Positions 36,752 through 45,446 of a stretch of DNA of 64,000 nucleotides are shown one piece after another. The stretch is from Paenibacillus_E sp052115445. GTDB lineage: Bacteria > Bacillota > Bacilli > Paenibacillales > NBRC-103111. Position numbers and translations under genes: made by a program. The stretch spans positions 186,001 to 250,000 of the forward strand of contig NZ_JBFRGR010000001.1 of NCBI RefSeq assembly GCF_052115445.1, written 5' to 3'. The notes beneath the pieces were generated by a model. It was not told where the DNA came from. It searched no databases and saw nothing but the letters and a program-made list of their open reading frames with translations. The stretch's first letter is position 1. The number at the start of each line of letters is the position of its first letter.

Positions 36752-37768
36752 TTAAGGTGATTTCAGCTCTTCCGCTGTTGGCGCCTTCGCAATGACAATG
36801 GGATGCGGTGCGTAGTAATCTTTATATTTCAACTCGTTCTTGCCATCATTCTTCACATCAGCGAATACCTTGACTAGAAGTCCTGATTGACCTTCACTAC
36901 GTTTATCACCTTGACCAGCCAGTGTAAAATCCGTGAGTACAATACTCTCTGGTGCGAATACTTCTTTACTAACCGTAATTTTCGGAGCTTTCCAATCCGT
37001 TTTCGGTTTCCCATTGAACGTAACAACAGGTGTTTCCCCGTTGTATATCACGCCAACTGTTATGGGTACGCCGATTGAATTATAGAAGGTTAAATCTTTC
37101 AGCTCGCTTTGAAAATTAACATCGAATCCAGCAGCTGCATAAGCGGGATTATCTTGATGCGGATAACGTTCACCTACTTGCATGCCAGCACGCAGTGCAG
37201 CTTCATACAATAAGGATGCCACATGCGATAACTCATCTGCCTTCTTCTCAGGCATTTTGCCTTTGCTGATCTCGGTCAACCAAGCCTGGAAGGAAAATAG
37301 CTTCCCTGACTCAATCTTGATCAGTCCCACCTGCTCTAGCCATGATTTCTCATTCGCATTTACAGCAACAATACTCTGCGCTTGCGAAATGACTTGCAGA
37401 CCCGATGTTGACGTCTTGTCTGCTGAAGTTGTTGCTGCTGTACTTATAGGTGTACTAGCAGGTACAGCTGTTGGTGATGCCGTGGCCGTAGTTGTTGGCG
37501 TTGATACCGGATTAACCGATGGCTTCGCACTTTCTTTGTCCACGCCAGCTGCAAGCGCTGTTTCTTTCGTTGAAGCATGATCCGTGTTTTTCCAGAACAT
37601 CAAGCTTTCCAGTTTGTGTTCTGAATTCCACTCAATGAACCCTGCCGCCGATAATCCATATACACTTCCAGAACCGACGACGCCTAGAAGAAGAATCCAT
37701 TTAATAGGCTGCAGGATCAAGGCCCTTCTTCTTTGTCTCATAGCCAACCGTCCCTCAAAGCTCGACAT
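36752..37768 (-). CDS. VanW-domain membrane-anchored protein, first gene of the pilus operon
   Basis: A 338-residue protein with one transmembrane helix (about 23-42), a Ser/Thr/Pro/Ala-rich external linker (about 75-130), and a VanW-like domain (about 150-330) with the characteristic sequence LTFYNSIGVPITV. VanW domains occur in surface proteins of Gram-positive bacteria and their chemistry is unknown. The ATG at 37768 follows GGGAGGG. The gene heads the operon, 61 bases before pilB, suggesting an envelope role in pilus assembly or passage through the wall. Confidence 0.8.
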   Translation of the reverse strand: MSSFEGRLAMRQRRRALILQPIKWILLLGVVGSGSVYGLSAAGFIEWNSEHKLESLMFWKNTDHASTKETALAAGVDKESAKPSVNPVSTPTTTATASPTAVPASTPISTAATTSADKTSTSGLQVISQAQSIVAVNANEKSWLEQVGLIKIESGKLFSFQAWLTEISKGKMPEKKADELSHVASLLYEAALRAGMQVGERYPHQDNPAYAAAGFDVNFQSELKDLTFYNSIGVPITVGVIYNGETPVVTFNGKPKTDWKAPKITVSKEVFAPESIVLTDFTLAGQGDKRSEGQSGLLVKVFADVKNDGKNELKYKDYYAPHPIVIAKAPTAEELKSP

Positions 37769-38388
37769 TTTCCCTCCCGTTTCGGTGGGATGCCTCAAAT
37801 ATAGACGGTAATTTCTGTAGAGCAAATCATACATATTTATTAATTCAAATGACCTAATGCATGAACTATAATTCTTAAGCCACGTTAGCCATTCAGACGC
37901 TATTTTATAGGGAATTCAATCTAGTTGGGGGCAGAAACAGGGGGCTGAAGTCGGGATTTCGCTAATGAGGTCGTACTTAGGAAGCGGTTTCATATAGTTC
38001 TTTCGATGCGCCCATTGGCCTTGTAAAATTAACAACTTCTATATATCACTTGCATATATATCTGATCGAACGCGCTTTTTCAGCAAATTCCTTAAAAAAT
38101 GGGTCTTCATCGTATATGTAAATTCTAACCATGCCAAAGCATGTAAGGGATTTCCATGGTATTTACTCGTAGAAAACCCGAACTTCTCGGGCCGCTGCTT
38201 GTTTTTCACTACAAATCTTTCTATTAATTCAAGTCCTATGGACGTTGAACATATAAAAAAAGCCCCAATCCCCACATACATCGTGAAAGATCGAAGCTTT
38301 TTTCTACAATTTGAACCATTTCTCAGCTTAATACGTCAATATGTATAAAGATTATGTAATGCATATGTATGTCTTCTTGGTGTAAACT
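37769..38388. other. Non-coding region between pilus operon and GAF-LuxR regulator
   Basis: A 620-base AT-rich stretch that must contain the promoter of the pilus operon. I see no convincing sigma-A or sigma-D promoter. At 38255-38304 an imperfect hairpin (AAAAAGC/GCTTTTT ends) may end the regulator transcript. No gene with a ribosome site was found. Confidence 0.5.
38255..38304 (-). terminator. Possible terminator after the GAF-LuxR gene
   Basis: AAAAAAGC and GCTTTTTTT flank a loop with partial pairing, about 90 bases after the regulator stop; the T-run on the minus strand supports termination, but the stem is weak. Confidence 0.45.
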
Positions 38389-39234
38389 CTAAATAGCGCC
38401 AAGAACACTAAGTATCAATGATGCTTTGGAATTGACTTTCAACTTGCGATTGATTTTCGTTACATAGACACGCACCGTATTTTCACTGATCCCCAAGACT
38501 TTGCCGATTTGCTTATAATCGTAATCAAGCAACCAATACGTCGCGACTTCCTTTTCACGCAGCGTTAGCTTGAAAGCTTTCAATCGTTCTTCCAGCATTT
38601 CCTCAACGAACCATGTTTTACTTTGCAATTCGGTCTTTCTGAGCTCATATTCAAGCAGAAGAGCAATCGATTTGATACATGGATACATAAAAGGTGCTGA
38701 AATATACTGAAAGGCAGTCAAAACTAAGTAGCCGATGATCTGACTATCCGCTGTTTGAATCGGAACGCACATTGTCACCCAGTTGTGCATCGTATCCAGA
38801 TAGTGATCCTCCCCGCTTATCCAAACTGGACGCTGAAGTTCAATAGCTGCCGAAACCGCATTGGTCCCCGCACTAGACAACGATAACGAAGATCCAATCC
38901 CGATGTTGTTCAAATTCGCGGCTTGCAAGATGGATCGTTCATCCCCATTAATCGTTAAGATGACACCATGATTATCCGTGACCATCAGTAAATTAGGAAA
39001 GTAGAAGGTGTTCGTCTTCAGATGTGCTTGCCGAAGGATGACATCCATGAGTCCTTGGTTTTTAGCTAGTAGCCGTTCCATCATCTTTCCTTGCACGCGA
39101 AACCTCACGCGCGTCGAATCTCTTTGAACGCCATTAAGAAATGATTTCTCATGTAGCTTGGCTATCTCCGCTTGTGAGATGCCGACTCTCTCTGTAAATT
39201 CATGCATTTGCGTCTCTTCAGCTAAACCTTTCAT
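38389..39234 (-). CDS. GAF-type sensor with LuxR-family DNA-binding domain
   Basis: A 281-residue regulator. The N-terminal two-thirds (about 40-205) resembles the GAF sensor of AcoR/sigma-54 activators, including the IGIGSSLSLSSAGTNA pattern. A LuxR-type helix-turn-helix occupies the C-terminus (about 215-281, LTLREKEVATYWL ... YKQIGKVLGISENTVRVY). No AAA+ domain is present, so it activates ordinary polymerase. ATG 39234 is eight bases after AAAGGGAG; an upstream GTG is less well placed. It is the nearest regulator to the pilus operon on the same strand. Its ligand is unknown. Confidence 0.85.
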   Translation of the reverse strand: MKGLAEETQMHEFTERVGISQAEIAKLHEKSFLNGVQRDSTRVRFRVQGKMMERLLAKNQGLMDVILRQAHLKTNTFYFPNLLMVTDNHGVILTINGDERSILQAANLNNIGIGSSLSLSSAGTNAVSAAIELQRPVWISGEDHYLDTMHNWVTMCVPIQTADSQIIGYLVLTAFQYISAPFMYPCIKSIALLLEYELRKTELQSKTWFVEEMLEERLKAFKLTLREKEVATYWLLDYDYKQIGKVLGISENTVRVYVTKINRKLKVNSKASLILSVLGAI

Positions 39235-39794
39235 CAATCCCACTCCCTTTCCCTATGTAACCCCGAAATGAACTAGCATCCATGCTGTGAGTAGAATTGA
39301 ATTATTTGTCGTATGCCGTCGCCCCTATCTTCACAACCTTTACAAATTTATGTATTTTTCGCGCATGTGTCACTAACTATAAGGCTCAAATCGAATGCTT
39401 GAAATAGTGCAAAGGTAGTAATTCTAGTAAGATAGTATACTTGCACTACAAAAAGACAGCGTTCACAGGTTTTCCATCATGATTAAGGATTCTTGGCATG
39501 TGCCGTTCGTAGGATATATACGAAAAAAGTGTCCTGTTTTAAAAGGATCCCTGATAATCGCTACTAAATCTGCTAACCGCTTCAACTATTTGCTACTATT
39601 CCGCCTNAATTAGTCGATTATTCGACTATCTCCACTCATCTTTCTTCCACTAGAATTAATCAATTCTAATATCCACTCAAAAAATTGTTCGAATATCCCC
39701 TAACCTTTTCGAAACTGAAGGCATATTATATAAAAAAAACTTATCCATTCACCAAATAATGTTGATAAAGAGATAAGAATGCCTAGGAGGCGAG
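39235..39794. promoter_or_regulatory. Non-coding region with several inverted repeats
   Basis: A 560-base intergenic stretch between divergent genes. It contains TAGTGCAA-N28-TTGCACTA (39406-39449), and two 18-base imperfect palindromes, TAGTCGATTATTCGACTA (39611-39628) and TAGAATTAATCAATTCTA (39651-39668). These dyads are candidate operators for the cysteine dioxygenase or the LuxR gene. The ambiguous base 39607 is beside the first. Confidence 0.4.
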
Positions 39795-40292
39795 ATGCCA
39801 ATGACGCTCATTAGAGCAATTGAACAGACATTCTGTAAGTTGCATGCACCAACACTGGAACAATTAAAAGAGGCACTACAATCGATAGAGAGACATCTAC
39901 TCTTCGTTCCAGAATTCAAAACCGAGCCCTCTCAACTACCCTATGGCAGAAATGTGGTGTTTAGCTCACCCGAACTGGAAGTTATCGTCATTCACATTCC
40001 GGCTTCTCGCTCTACAGCCATCCATAATCATGGCTTGTCCATTGGCGCGGCTTATTTAGTCTCAGGATCCTTAGTGAATTCAACCTTCTCATTAGATACA
40101 GAAGGCTATCCTATTGCTCAAAAGGATGACTTCATCCAAGCAGGGGAATATTTCACTGCGCCTGCAGATCAAATTCACCAGTTAAGCAATCCATTTCATG
40201 AACCGGCTATTTCACTCCATGTGTATACACCGCCGCTGCGTGAAGTTCGACGTTACTTACCTTACAGCGAAGTTTTAGATTATGTTATCTAG
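39795..40292 (+). CDS. Cysteine dioxygenase-like cupin (YubC type)
   Basis: A 165-residue cupin resembling B. subtilis YubC, a bacterial cysteine dioxygenase converting cysteine to cysteine sulfinate with O2. Iron ligands are likely His77, His79 (HNHG) and His128 (IHQLSNP); Arg52 in YGRN corresponds to the substrate carboxylate-binding residue. The closing LHVYTPPL is family-typical. AGGAGG stands four bases before the first ATG and ten before the second (39801), so either may be used. It lies close to methionine-salvage genes, which fits a role in sulfur metabolism. Confidence 0.85.
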   Translation: MPMTLIRAIEQTFCKLHAPTLEQLKEALQSIERHLLFVPEFKTEPSQLPYGRNVVFSSPELEVIVIHIPASRSTAIHNHGLSIGAAYLVSGSLVNSTFSLDTEGYPIAQKDDFIQAGEYFTAPADQIHQLSNPFHEPAISLHVYTPPLREVRRYLPYSEVLDYVI

Positions 40293-40297
40293 AAGAC

Positions 40298-40347
40298 AAA
40301 AACCCCTTGCAAGCCTACGTCGTTTTGACGAGCTTACAAGGGGGTTT
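40298..40347 (-). terminator. Terminator between glyQS and the cupin gene
   Basis: CCCCTTGTAAGC pairs with GCTTGCAAGGGG around a loop and is followed by TTTTT on the minus strand. It closes glyQS and may also stop the convergent cupin transcript. Confidence 0.85.
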
Positions 40348-40361
40348 CATCTATTTAACGA

Positions 40362-41744
40362 TTAGAATTGTAGGGCATTTTCGATAAAGGCTTTCAATTC
40401 AGAAATCGGCATACGCGTTTGAACCATCGTATCACGATCGCGAACCGTTACTTGACCATCTGTTTCGGATTCAAAGTCATACGTGATACAGAATGGCGTA
40501 CCGATCTCGTCATGACGACGGTAACGTTTACCAATCGAACCAGTATCATCATAATCCACCATGAAATGCTTCGCTAGATCAGCAAATACAGCCTGTGCAC
40601 CTTCATTTAACTTCTTGGAAAGTGGGAAAATCGCTGCTTTCATTGGAGCCAATGCAGGGTGGAAGTGAAGCACTGTTCGGCTGTCATCACCCTCAAGTTT
40701 TTGCTCTTCAAACGCATCAATCAGAAGCGCCAAAGTAACACGGTCAGCCCCTAGGGAAGGCTCGATACAATAAGGAACATAACGCTCATTCGTCTCAGGC
40801 TCGATGTAGTTGAAATCTTCACCGGAATGCGCCATGTGCTGCTTCAAATCGAAGTCTGTACGATCCGCGATACCCCAAAGTTCGCCCCAACCGAACGGGA
40901 ATTTGTACTCAATATCCGTTGTCGCGTTACTATAGTGAGACAACTCATCTTCGTTATGATCACGAAGACGAAGATTATCGGCTTTTGCACCTAGGGAAAG
41001 CAACCAGTTATGGCAGAAGCTTCTCCAGTACTCGAACCATTTCATGTCTTCACCTGGTTTGCAGAAGAACTCAAGCTCCATTTGTTCGAATTCACGCGTA
41101 CGGAACGTAAAGTTACCCGGCGTGATTTCGTTACGGAAGCTTTTACCGATTTGACCGATACCAAATGGCAGTTTCTTACGCATCGTACGTTGTGCGTTTT
41201 TGAAGTTAACGAAGATCCCTTGTGCTGTTTCCGGACGAAGGTATACAACGTTGGAGCTTGCTTCTGTTACGCCTTGGAACGTTTTGAACATCAGGTTGAA
41301 TTGACGAATATCTGTGAAATCTTTGCTTCCGCAATCTGGACACACGATGTTGTGTTCCACGATCAATTTCATCATGTCATCGAACGTCATGCCATCAACG
41401 ATGATTTCGATATCCTTCTCAGCCAGCTTGTTTTCGATCAATTTATCCGCACGGTGACGGGCTTTACAGCTTTTGCAATCGATCATTGGATCGTTGAAGT
41501 TACCAACGTGACCGGATGCCACCCATGCTTGCGGGTTCATCAAGATCGCTGCGTCTAATCCTACGTTATAAGGGGATTCTTGAATGAATTTTTTCCACCA
41601 TGCGCGTTTAATGTTGTTTTTCAACTCAACACCAAGCGGGCCGTAATCCCACGTATTTGCCAAACCGCCATAAATTTCTGAACCTGGGAATACGAAACCT
41701 CTGTGCTTCGCCAATGCGACGACTTGCTCCATTGTTACACTCAT
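40362..41744 (-). CDS. glyS: Glycyl-tRNA synthetase, single-chain type
   Basis: A 460-residue alpha2-type class II synthetase (archaeal/eukaryotic-like GlyRS found in some bacteria; often written glyQS). It has motif 2 and 3 regions (for example GKSFRNEITPGNFTFRTREFEQMELEFF and GADRVTLALL), a central four-cysteine zinc site (CKSC, CPDC) and a C-terminal anticodon-binding domain. Length is normal. Expression is controlled by the T-box leader upstream. It charges tRNA-Gly in the cytoplasm. Confidence 0.95.
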   Translation of the reverse strand: MSVTMEQVVALAKHRGFVFPGSEIYGGLANTWDYGPLGVELKNNIKRAWWKKFIQESPYNVGLDAAILMNPQAWVASGHVGNFNDPMIDCKSCKARHRADKLIENKLAEKDIEIIVDGMTFDDMMKLIVEHNIVCPDCGSKDFTDIRQFNLMFKTFQGVTEASSNVVYLRPETAQGIFVNFKNAQRTMRKKLPFGIGQIGKSFRNEITPGNFTFRTREFEQMELEFFCKPGEDMKWFEYWRSFCHNWLLSLGAKADNLRLRDHNEDELSHYSNATTDIEYKFPFGWGELWGIADRTDFDLKQHMAHSGEDFNYIEPETNERYVPYCIEPSLGADRVTLALLIDAFEEQKLEGDDSRTVLHFHPALAPMKAAIFPLSKKLNEGAQAVFADLAKHFMVDYDDTGSIGKRYRRHDEIGTPFCITYDFESETDGQVTVRDRDTMVQTRMPISELKAFIENALQF

Positions 41745-41821
41745 TGTTCAATCGCTCCTTAAGCTTCTTCTATGTGGGTCTTCGCCCGATGACAATACCG
41801 TTTGGATATGAGCAAACATCA

Positions 41822-42050
41822 AAAAAGCTCAACATCCAAAGGCATCAAATAATGCCTAGGGACGAGAGCTTTAGCACCCGCGGTTCCACCCTAGTTGATA
41901 TACCTGATACAAGCATATATCCCCTTTATCGTATAGGCTCCGGATAGCCGTTTCCTTGACCTTCATTCTGGGCTTTCACCATCCCCAGCTCGCTGAACAT
42001 GAAGTCCGTCAAGTACTATTCATCCTTCACAGCCATAATTGATCATTCAA
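41822..42050 (-). promoter_or_regulatory. T-box riboswitch (tRNA-Gly) controlling glyQS
   Basis: The minus strand has a T-box core AGGGTGGAACCGCG (41879-41892), a downstream terminator (AGCTC/GAGCT stem with inner AGGCAT/ATGCCT, then six T residues, about 41822-41873), and an upstream stem I. The stretch AAACGGCTATC contains GGC where a glycine specifier would be expected; the exact specifier needs folding. Uncharged tRNA-Gly would favour read-through. Confidence 0.9.
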
Positions 42051-42058
42051 TTGGTCTT

Positions 42059-42087
42059 AGTTTACAGAATATCGCAGCAAAAATCAA
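42059..42087 (-). promoter_or_regulatory. Sigma-A promoter of the glyQS T-box
   Basis: On the minus strand TTGATT (42082-42087) and TAAACT (42059-42064) are separated by 17 bases, just before the T-box leader. The -10 element is only a partial match. Confidence 0.55.
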
Positions 42088-42120
42088 TCTCCCAATATAA
42101 TAAGAGTTCTAATAGTTGGG

Positions 42121-42229
42121 TTTTCAGCGCCGAGAAGGTTGTGAGAACCTGAAGAAGGAGGAGCGGAGTGTAGGCAAAACCTACATGAGCACCGGATTTC
42201 ACAGGTTAACACAAGATTCGATGTCGAAA
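42121..42229. ncRNA. Candidate structured element with alternative stems
   Basis: A compact fold is visible: AACCTG (42146-42151) can pair with CAGGTT (42202-42207), enclosing CGG/CCG and TGTAGG-CAAAA-CCTACA (42169-42185). The same AACCTG can instead pair with AGGTT just upstream (42136-42140). Strand and function are unknown. It lies between the nitrilase stop and the glyQS promoter. Only one copy is in the window, and it resembles an interspersed Paenibacillus element only by recollection. Confidence 0.4.
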
Positions 42230-42277
42230 TACTACCTGGTTTGCTTCGCGATCAAAAGACGACTTTAAGAACATCCT

Positions 42278-43075
42278 TTAATATAAATGGGGCCGGCGAT
42301 CTTCAAAAACGGGGATCTTACCTCGAACGCGGACAACTTCTTCTAAATCGATTGTCGCACGCAAGATCGCTTCACTTTCATCACCTTCAACCAAAACCTC
42401 GCCCCAAGGGTCGATGACCATCGAATGTCCAAAGAAATTGGTCGTACCGCTCGTCCCAACGCGATTGCAAGAAACGACGTACATTTGATTCTCAATCGCT
42501 CGCGCCATAAGCAATGTACGCCAGTGGTGCAGGCGTGGATGCGGCCATTCTGCAGGCACGAACAAAATACGTGCTCCATCTAACGCTAATTTACGTGACA
42601 GCTCCGGAAAACGAATATCATAACAAATCATCGCCCCAGCAGGCACACCTTCTAGCTCAAACAAGCCTAGTTGCTCTCCACTGTGCAAAAATTTCTCCTC
42701 ATCCATAAGACGGAACAGATGAATTTTGGAATATTCTGCGATTTCGTTACCTTCGCGATCCCATGCATAAATCGTGTTGAGCACACGATCTTCTTTTTTA
42801 TCCGCAATCGATCCACCAATAATGTTCACTTGATGAGTCCGCGCAAAATTGCTCAAGAACGTTTTCGTTCTCTCACCATTTACATCGGCCAGCTCATGAA
42901 TTTCTGTTAAAGCATAGCCTGTATTCCACATTTCGGGAAAAATAAGGACATCAGGTTTCTGTGCCGCTTCAACGGCTTCCAAAAGTAACTTCTCTAAATG
43001 AGCAAAGTTCGCATTCGGATTTCCGATTGTAATATCCATTTGAATTAGAGCAACATTAAGTAATTGTGAAGACAT
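42278..43075 (-). CDS. mtnU: Omega-amidase, methionine salvage carbon-nitrogen hydrolase (MtnU-like)
   Basis: A 265-residue nitrilase-superfamily amidase with the catalytic triad Glu48 (FPEMWNTG), Lys117 (SKIHLF) and Cys151 (MICYDIRFPE). In B. subtilis MtnU (YkrU) hydrolyses the alpha-ketoglutaramate produced when glutamine is the amino donor for the MtnE transaminase. The nearby mtnE and mtnWXB support the same role here. It is transcribed opposite to mtnE with a DUF1572 gene between them. The enzyme is cytoplasmic. Confidence 0.87.
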   Translation of the reverse strand: MSSQLLNVALIQMDITIGNPNANFAHLEKLLLEAVEAAQKPDVLIFPEMWNTGYALTEIHELADVNGERTKTFLSNFARTHQVNIIGGSIADKKEDRVLNTIYAWDREGNEIAEYSKIHLFRLMDEEKFLHSGEQLGLFELEGVPAGAMICYDIRFPELSRKLALDGARILFVPAEWPHPRLHHWRTLLMARAIENQMYVVSCNRVGTSGTTNFFGHSMVIDPWGEVLVEGDESEAILRATIDLEEVVRVRGKIPVFEDRRPHLY

Positions 43076-43177
43076 AGCGAAATACTCCTTCCAGGAACAA
43101 GAAAAATGCGTATGTGTACATACTAGTCGAAATATGCGTTTAACTCAACATTCACTTGCCATGCAAATCGGACTATA

Positions 43178-43714
43178 CTACATCGTAGGTTTAAAAAGCT
43201 TAGACTGACCTCTTGCGATGCTGAGCGTCTGCCAATCCTGAGAAGACCAATGCTTGCACAACAAAACAATTTGCCCAACATGATACCCATAATGCGACAC
43301 TTGACGCTGAATAGCCTGTAAGACAGTATGACTCTCACCTCGAATAAGCACCTGTGAAAGCACATTCTCGGAAGTTAATGAGCCGAGGGTTGTAAACAAC
43401 ACTTGCCAGCCATCTTCCCAAAGCGCTAGTAATGGTTCCCGGGAAAGTCGATCCCCTTCAAACTCAGCATCGCGATCTCGCCATTCTTTTTCACCATCCG
43501 TGGTTAGAAAATCGGTCCAACGGGACAACATATTGCCATGCATATGCTTGATGATCACTTCAAGGGAATTCGACCCTTCATCTATAGTCTGATAAAAGAA
43601 GACCTCATTTGTCTGGGCAAATGATTTATCGCCCAACTTCTTCATACTTTGAAAAGCACGTATCGATTCCTGCAGAAAAACATCCGCTACATGAGCTTGA
43701 TTTGTCATCCTCAT
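43178..43714 (-). CDS. DinB-like DUF1572 family protein
   Basis: A 178-residue four-helix bundle protein of the DUF1572/DinB type. A histidine in KHMHGN, one near the middle, and two in SHYGYHVGQI form the likely divalent-metal site. Members act as metal-dependent thiol transferases or have unknown roles; the function here cannot be read. ATG 43714 is four bases after AAGGAG, and ATG 43708 is ten after it, so the start is uncertain by two codons. It stands between mtnU and mtnE. Confidence 0.8.
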   Translation of the reverse strand: MRMTNQAHVADVFLQESIRAFQSMKKLGDKSFAQTNEVFFYQTIDEGSNSLEVIIKHMHGNMLSRWTDFLTTDGEKEWRDRDAEFEGDRLSREPLLALWEDGWQVLFTTLGSLTSENVLSQVLIRGESHTVLQAIQRQVSHYGYHVGQIVLLCKHWSSQDWQTLSIARGQSKLFKPTM

Positions 43715-43863
43715 TCATCTCCTTCGCCGATCTATGGTTCCATCATATGTCAATGTCAAAATGAAGTACAATCGATTATCTTCATCGACTATGAAAAAAA
43801 GATTAATCATGTTACATTTAGGGTATAGTTTAAAATCCCGACCTCCGGAGTGTGAATTAAATC

Positions 43864-45063
43864 GTGACAAACGTATCTTCAACAACTTCTCGATTTGCCA
43901 TACAACCAGCTGAAAGAATGAAGGGCCTGCCTACACAATTCTTCGCAACGCTCGTTGGTAAAGCAAATGCACAAATCGCCGCTGGCCATGATGTCATTAA
44001 TTTAGGCCAAGGGAATCCTGACCGTCCTACGCCTCCGCATATTGTGACTTCCATACAGGAAGCTTCTGCGAATCCGTTGTATCATAAATATCCGCCATTC
44101 AGCGGTTTTCCATTTCTGAAACAGGCGATTGCACAGCGTTATAAAGAGGATCACAACGTGGATCTAGATCCCGATAGCGAAGTTGCGATCTTGTTCGGCG
44201 GCAAAACAGGTCTCATCGAAATTGCCCAATGTTTATTGAATCCTGGCGATGTTTGCCTAGTTCCTGATCCTGGCTATCCTGATTATTGGTCAGGTGTCGC
44301 ACTAGCCCATGCCGAAATGGCATTCATGCCGTTACGTGAGGAAAATAACTTCCTGCCTGACTATTCGCAGTTAAAGCTGTCTGATCTGGACCGTGCTAAG
44401 CTGATGTTCATTAATTATCCGAACAATCCGACGGGTGCGACAGCTCCTGCTTCTTTTTATGAGGAAACAGTTGCCTTCGCTGAGAAAAATGGTGTCGTTG
44501 TTGCCAGTGATTTCGCCTATGGAGCTATTGGATTTGATGGTCAGAAGCCGATCTCATTCCTGCAAACCCCTGGAGCCAAGGAAGTAGGCATTGAGTTCTA
44601 TACCTTGTCCAAAACATACAATATGGCCGGCTGGCGTGTAGGCTTTGCCCTTGGCAACAAAGAAGTCATTCGTCTCATTAACTTGATGCAAGATCACTAC
44701 TATTGCTCTTTGTTTGGCGGTATCCAAGCGGCGGCGGCTACAGCTTTAACGTCCTCACAAGACTGTGTCACAGAACTGCGTGATGTGTACGAAAGTCGTA
44801 GGAACGCGTTGTATACGGCACTTGCCAGCATCGGCTGGAACGCAAAGCCATCGCAAGGATCCTTCTTCTCGTGGCTGCCAGTACCGAAAGGTCATTCCTC
44901 ACAGAGTCTTGCAGATTTACTTCTGGAAGAAGCTAAAGTTGTCGTTGCACCAGGCGTTGGTTTCGGAACGCACGGTGAGGGCTACGTCCGACTGGGCCTT
45001 CTTTCTTCGGAAGCACGGTTGGAAGAAGCTGTGCAGCGGATTGGGAAATTAAATCTTTTTTAA
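43864..45063 (+). CDS. mtnE: Methionine salvage aminotransferase (MtnE/YkrV-like)
   Basis: A 399-residue class I PLP aminotransferase. The PLP lysine is in SKTYNMAGWRVG (near residue 240), with the usual NYPNNPTG and SDFAY motifs earlier. In methionine salvage it converts ketomethylthiobutyrate to methionine, usually with glutamine as donor. The start is a GTG; the GGAG upstream is 13 bases away, so the N-terminus is not fixed. Neighbouring mtnU processes its co-product. Other class I substrates cannot be excluded. Confidence 0.85.
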   Translation: MTNVSSTTSRFAIQPAERMKGLPTQFFATLVGKANAQIAAGHDVINLGQGNPDRPTPPHIVTSIQEASANPLYHKYPPFSGFPFLKQAIAQRYKEDHNVDLDPDSEVAILFGGKTGLIEIAQCLLNPGDVCLVPDPGYPDYWSGVALAHAEMAFMPLREENNFLPDYSQLKLSDLDRAKLMFINYPNNPTGATAPASFYEETVAFAEKNGVVVASDFAYGAIGFDGQKPISFLQTPGAKEVGIEFYTLSKTYNMAGWRVGFALGNKEVIRLINLMQDHYYCSLFGGIQAAAATALTSSQDCVTELRDVYESRRNALYTALASIGWNAKPSQGSFFSWLPVPKGHSSQSLADLLLEEAKVVVAPGVGFGTHGEGYVRLGLLSSEARLEEAVQRIGKLNLF

Positions 45064-45106
45064 CACCTAAGTATCCAAAGGTCTTTAATGGCAAGCCATT
45101 TATACC

Positions 45107-45136
45107 TTTACAAAGACTCGACTACCATGCTATTCT
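45107..45136 (+). promoter_or_regulatory. Sigma-A promoter of the proline operon T-box
   Basis: TTTACA (45107-45112) and TATTCT (45131-45136) lie 18 bases apart, just before the T-box leader. Confidence 0.6.
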
Positions 45137-45144
45137 AGATAGAA

Positions 45145-45412
45145 TAAAAATTCCAAACAGCAACGTTATGATGGGAATAGTACGAATCGTGCCGCACGTA
45201 ACCAGGGAGTAAGCTCCACCCGACTGAGAGAGCTTACCGTGAACCGAATCCGAACCCGCCCCTGAACCGTCAACGATGAGTTGAACAGAACCCTACTGTT
45301 ATACAGGGAATCTAGAGTTGAGTGCTTTCTATTTGATATGCGCTAATCTAAGGTGGTACCGCGGAAGCAACAGACTTTCGTCCTTATGTTTTAAGGACGG
45401 GAGTCTTTTTTG
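45145..45412 (+). promoter_or_regulatory. T-box riboswitch controlling proB-proS-proA-proC
   Basis: The T-box core AAGGTGGTACCGCGG (45350-45364) is followed by a terminator: AGACTTTCGTCCTTA (45372-45386), loop, TAAGGACGGGAGTCT, then six T residues. A long stem I region lies upstream from about 45150. The genes controlled imply tRNA-Pro as effector, although I could not place the CCN specifier with certainty. Confidence 0.9.
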
Positions 45413-45446
45413 TATCTACATAGTTAAATCGAAGGATGGGATGAAC

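Noticed and set aside
37860..37920. Sigma-D promoter for the pilus operon
   Set aside because: A TAAA followed by GCTAACGT at about the right spacing matches too few consensus bases.
38039..38281. 80-residue open frame on the minus strand
   Set aside because: No ribosome site, starts inside the terminator-like repeat, and composition is not protein-like.
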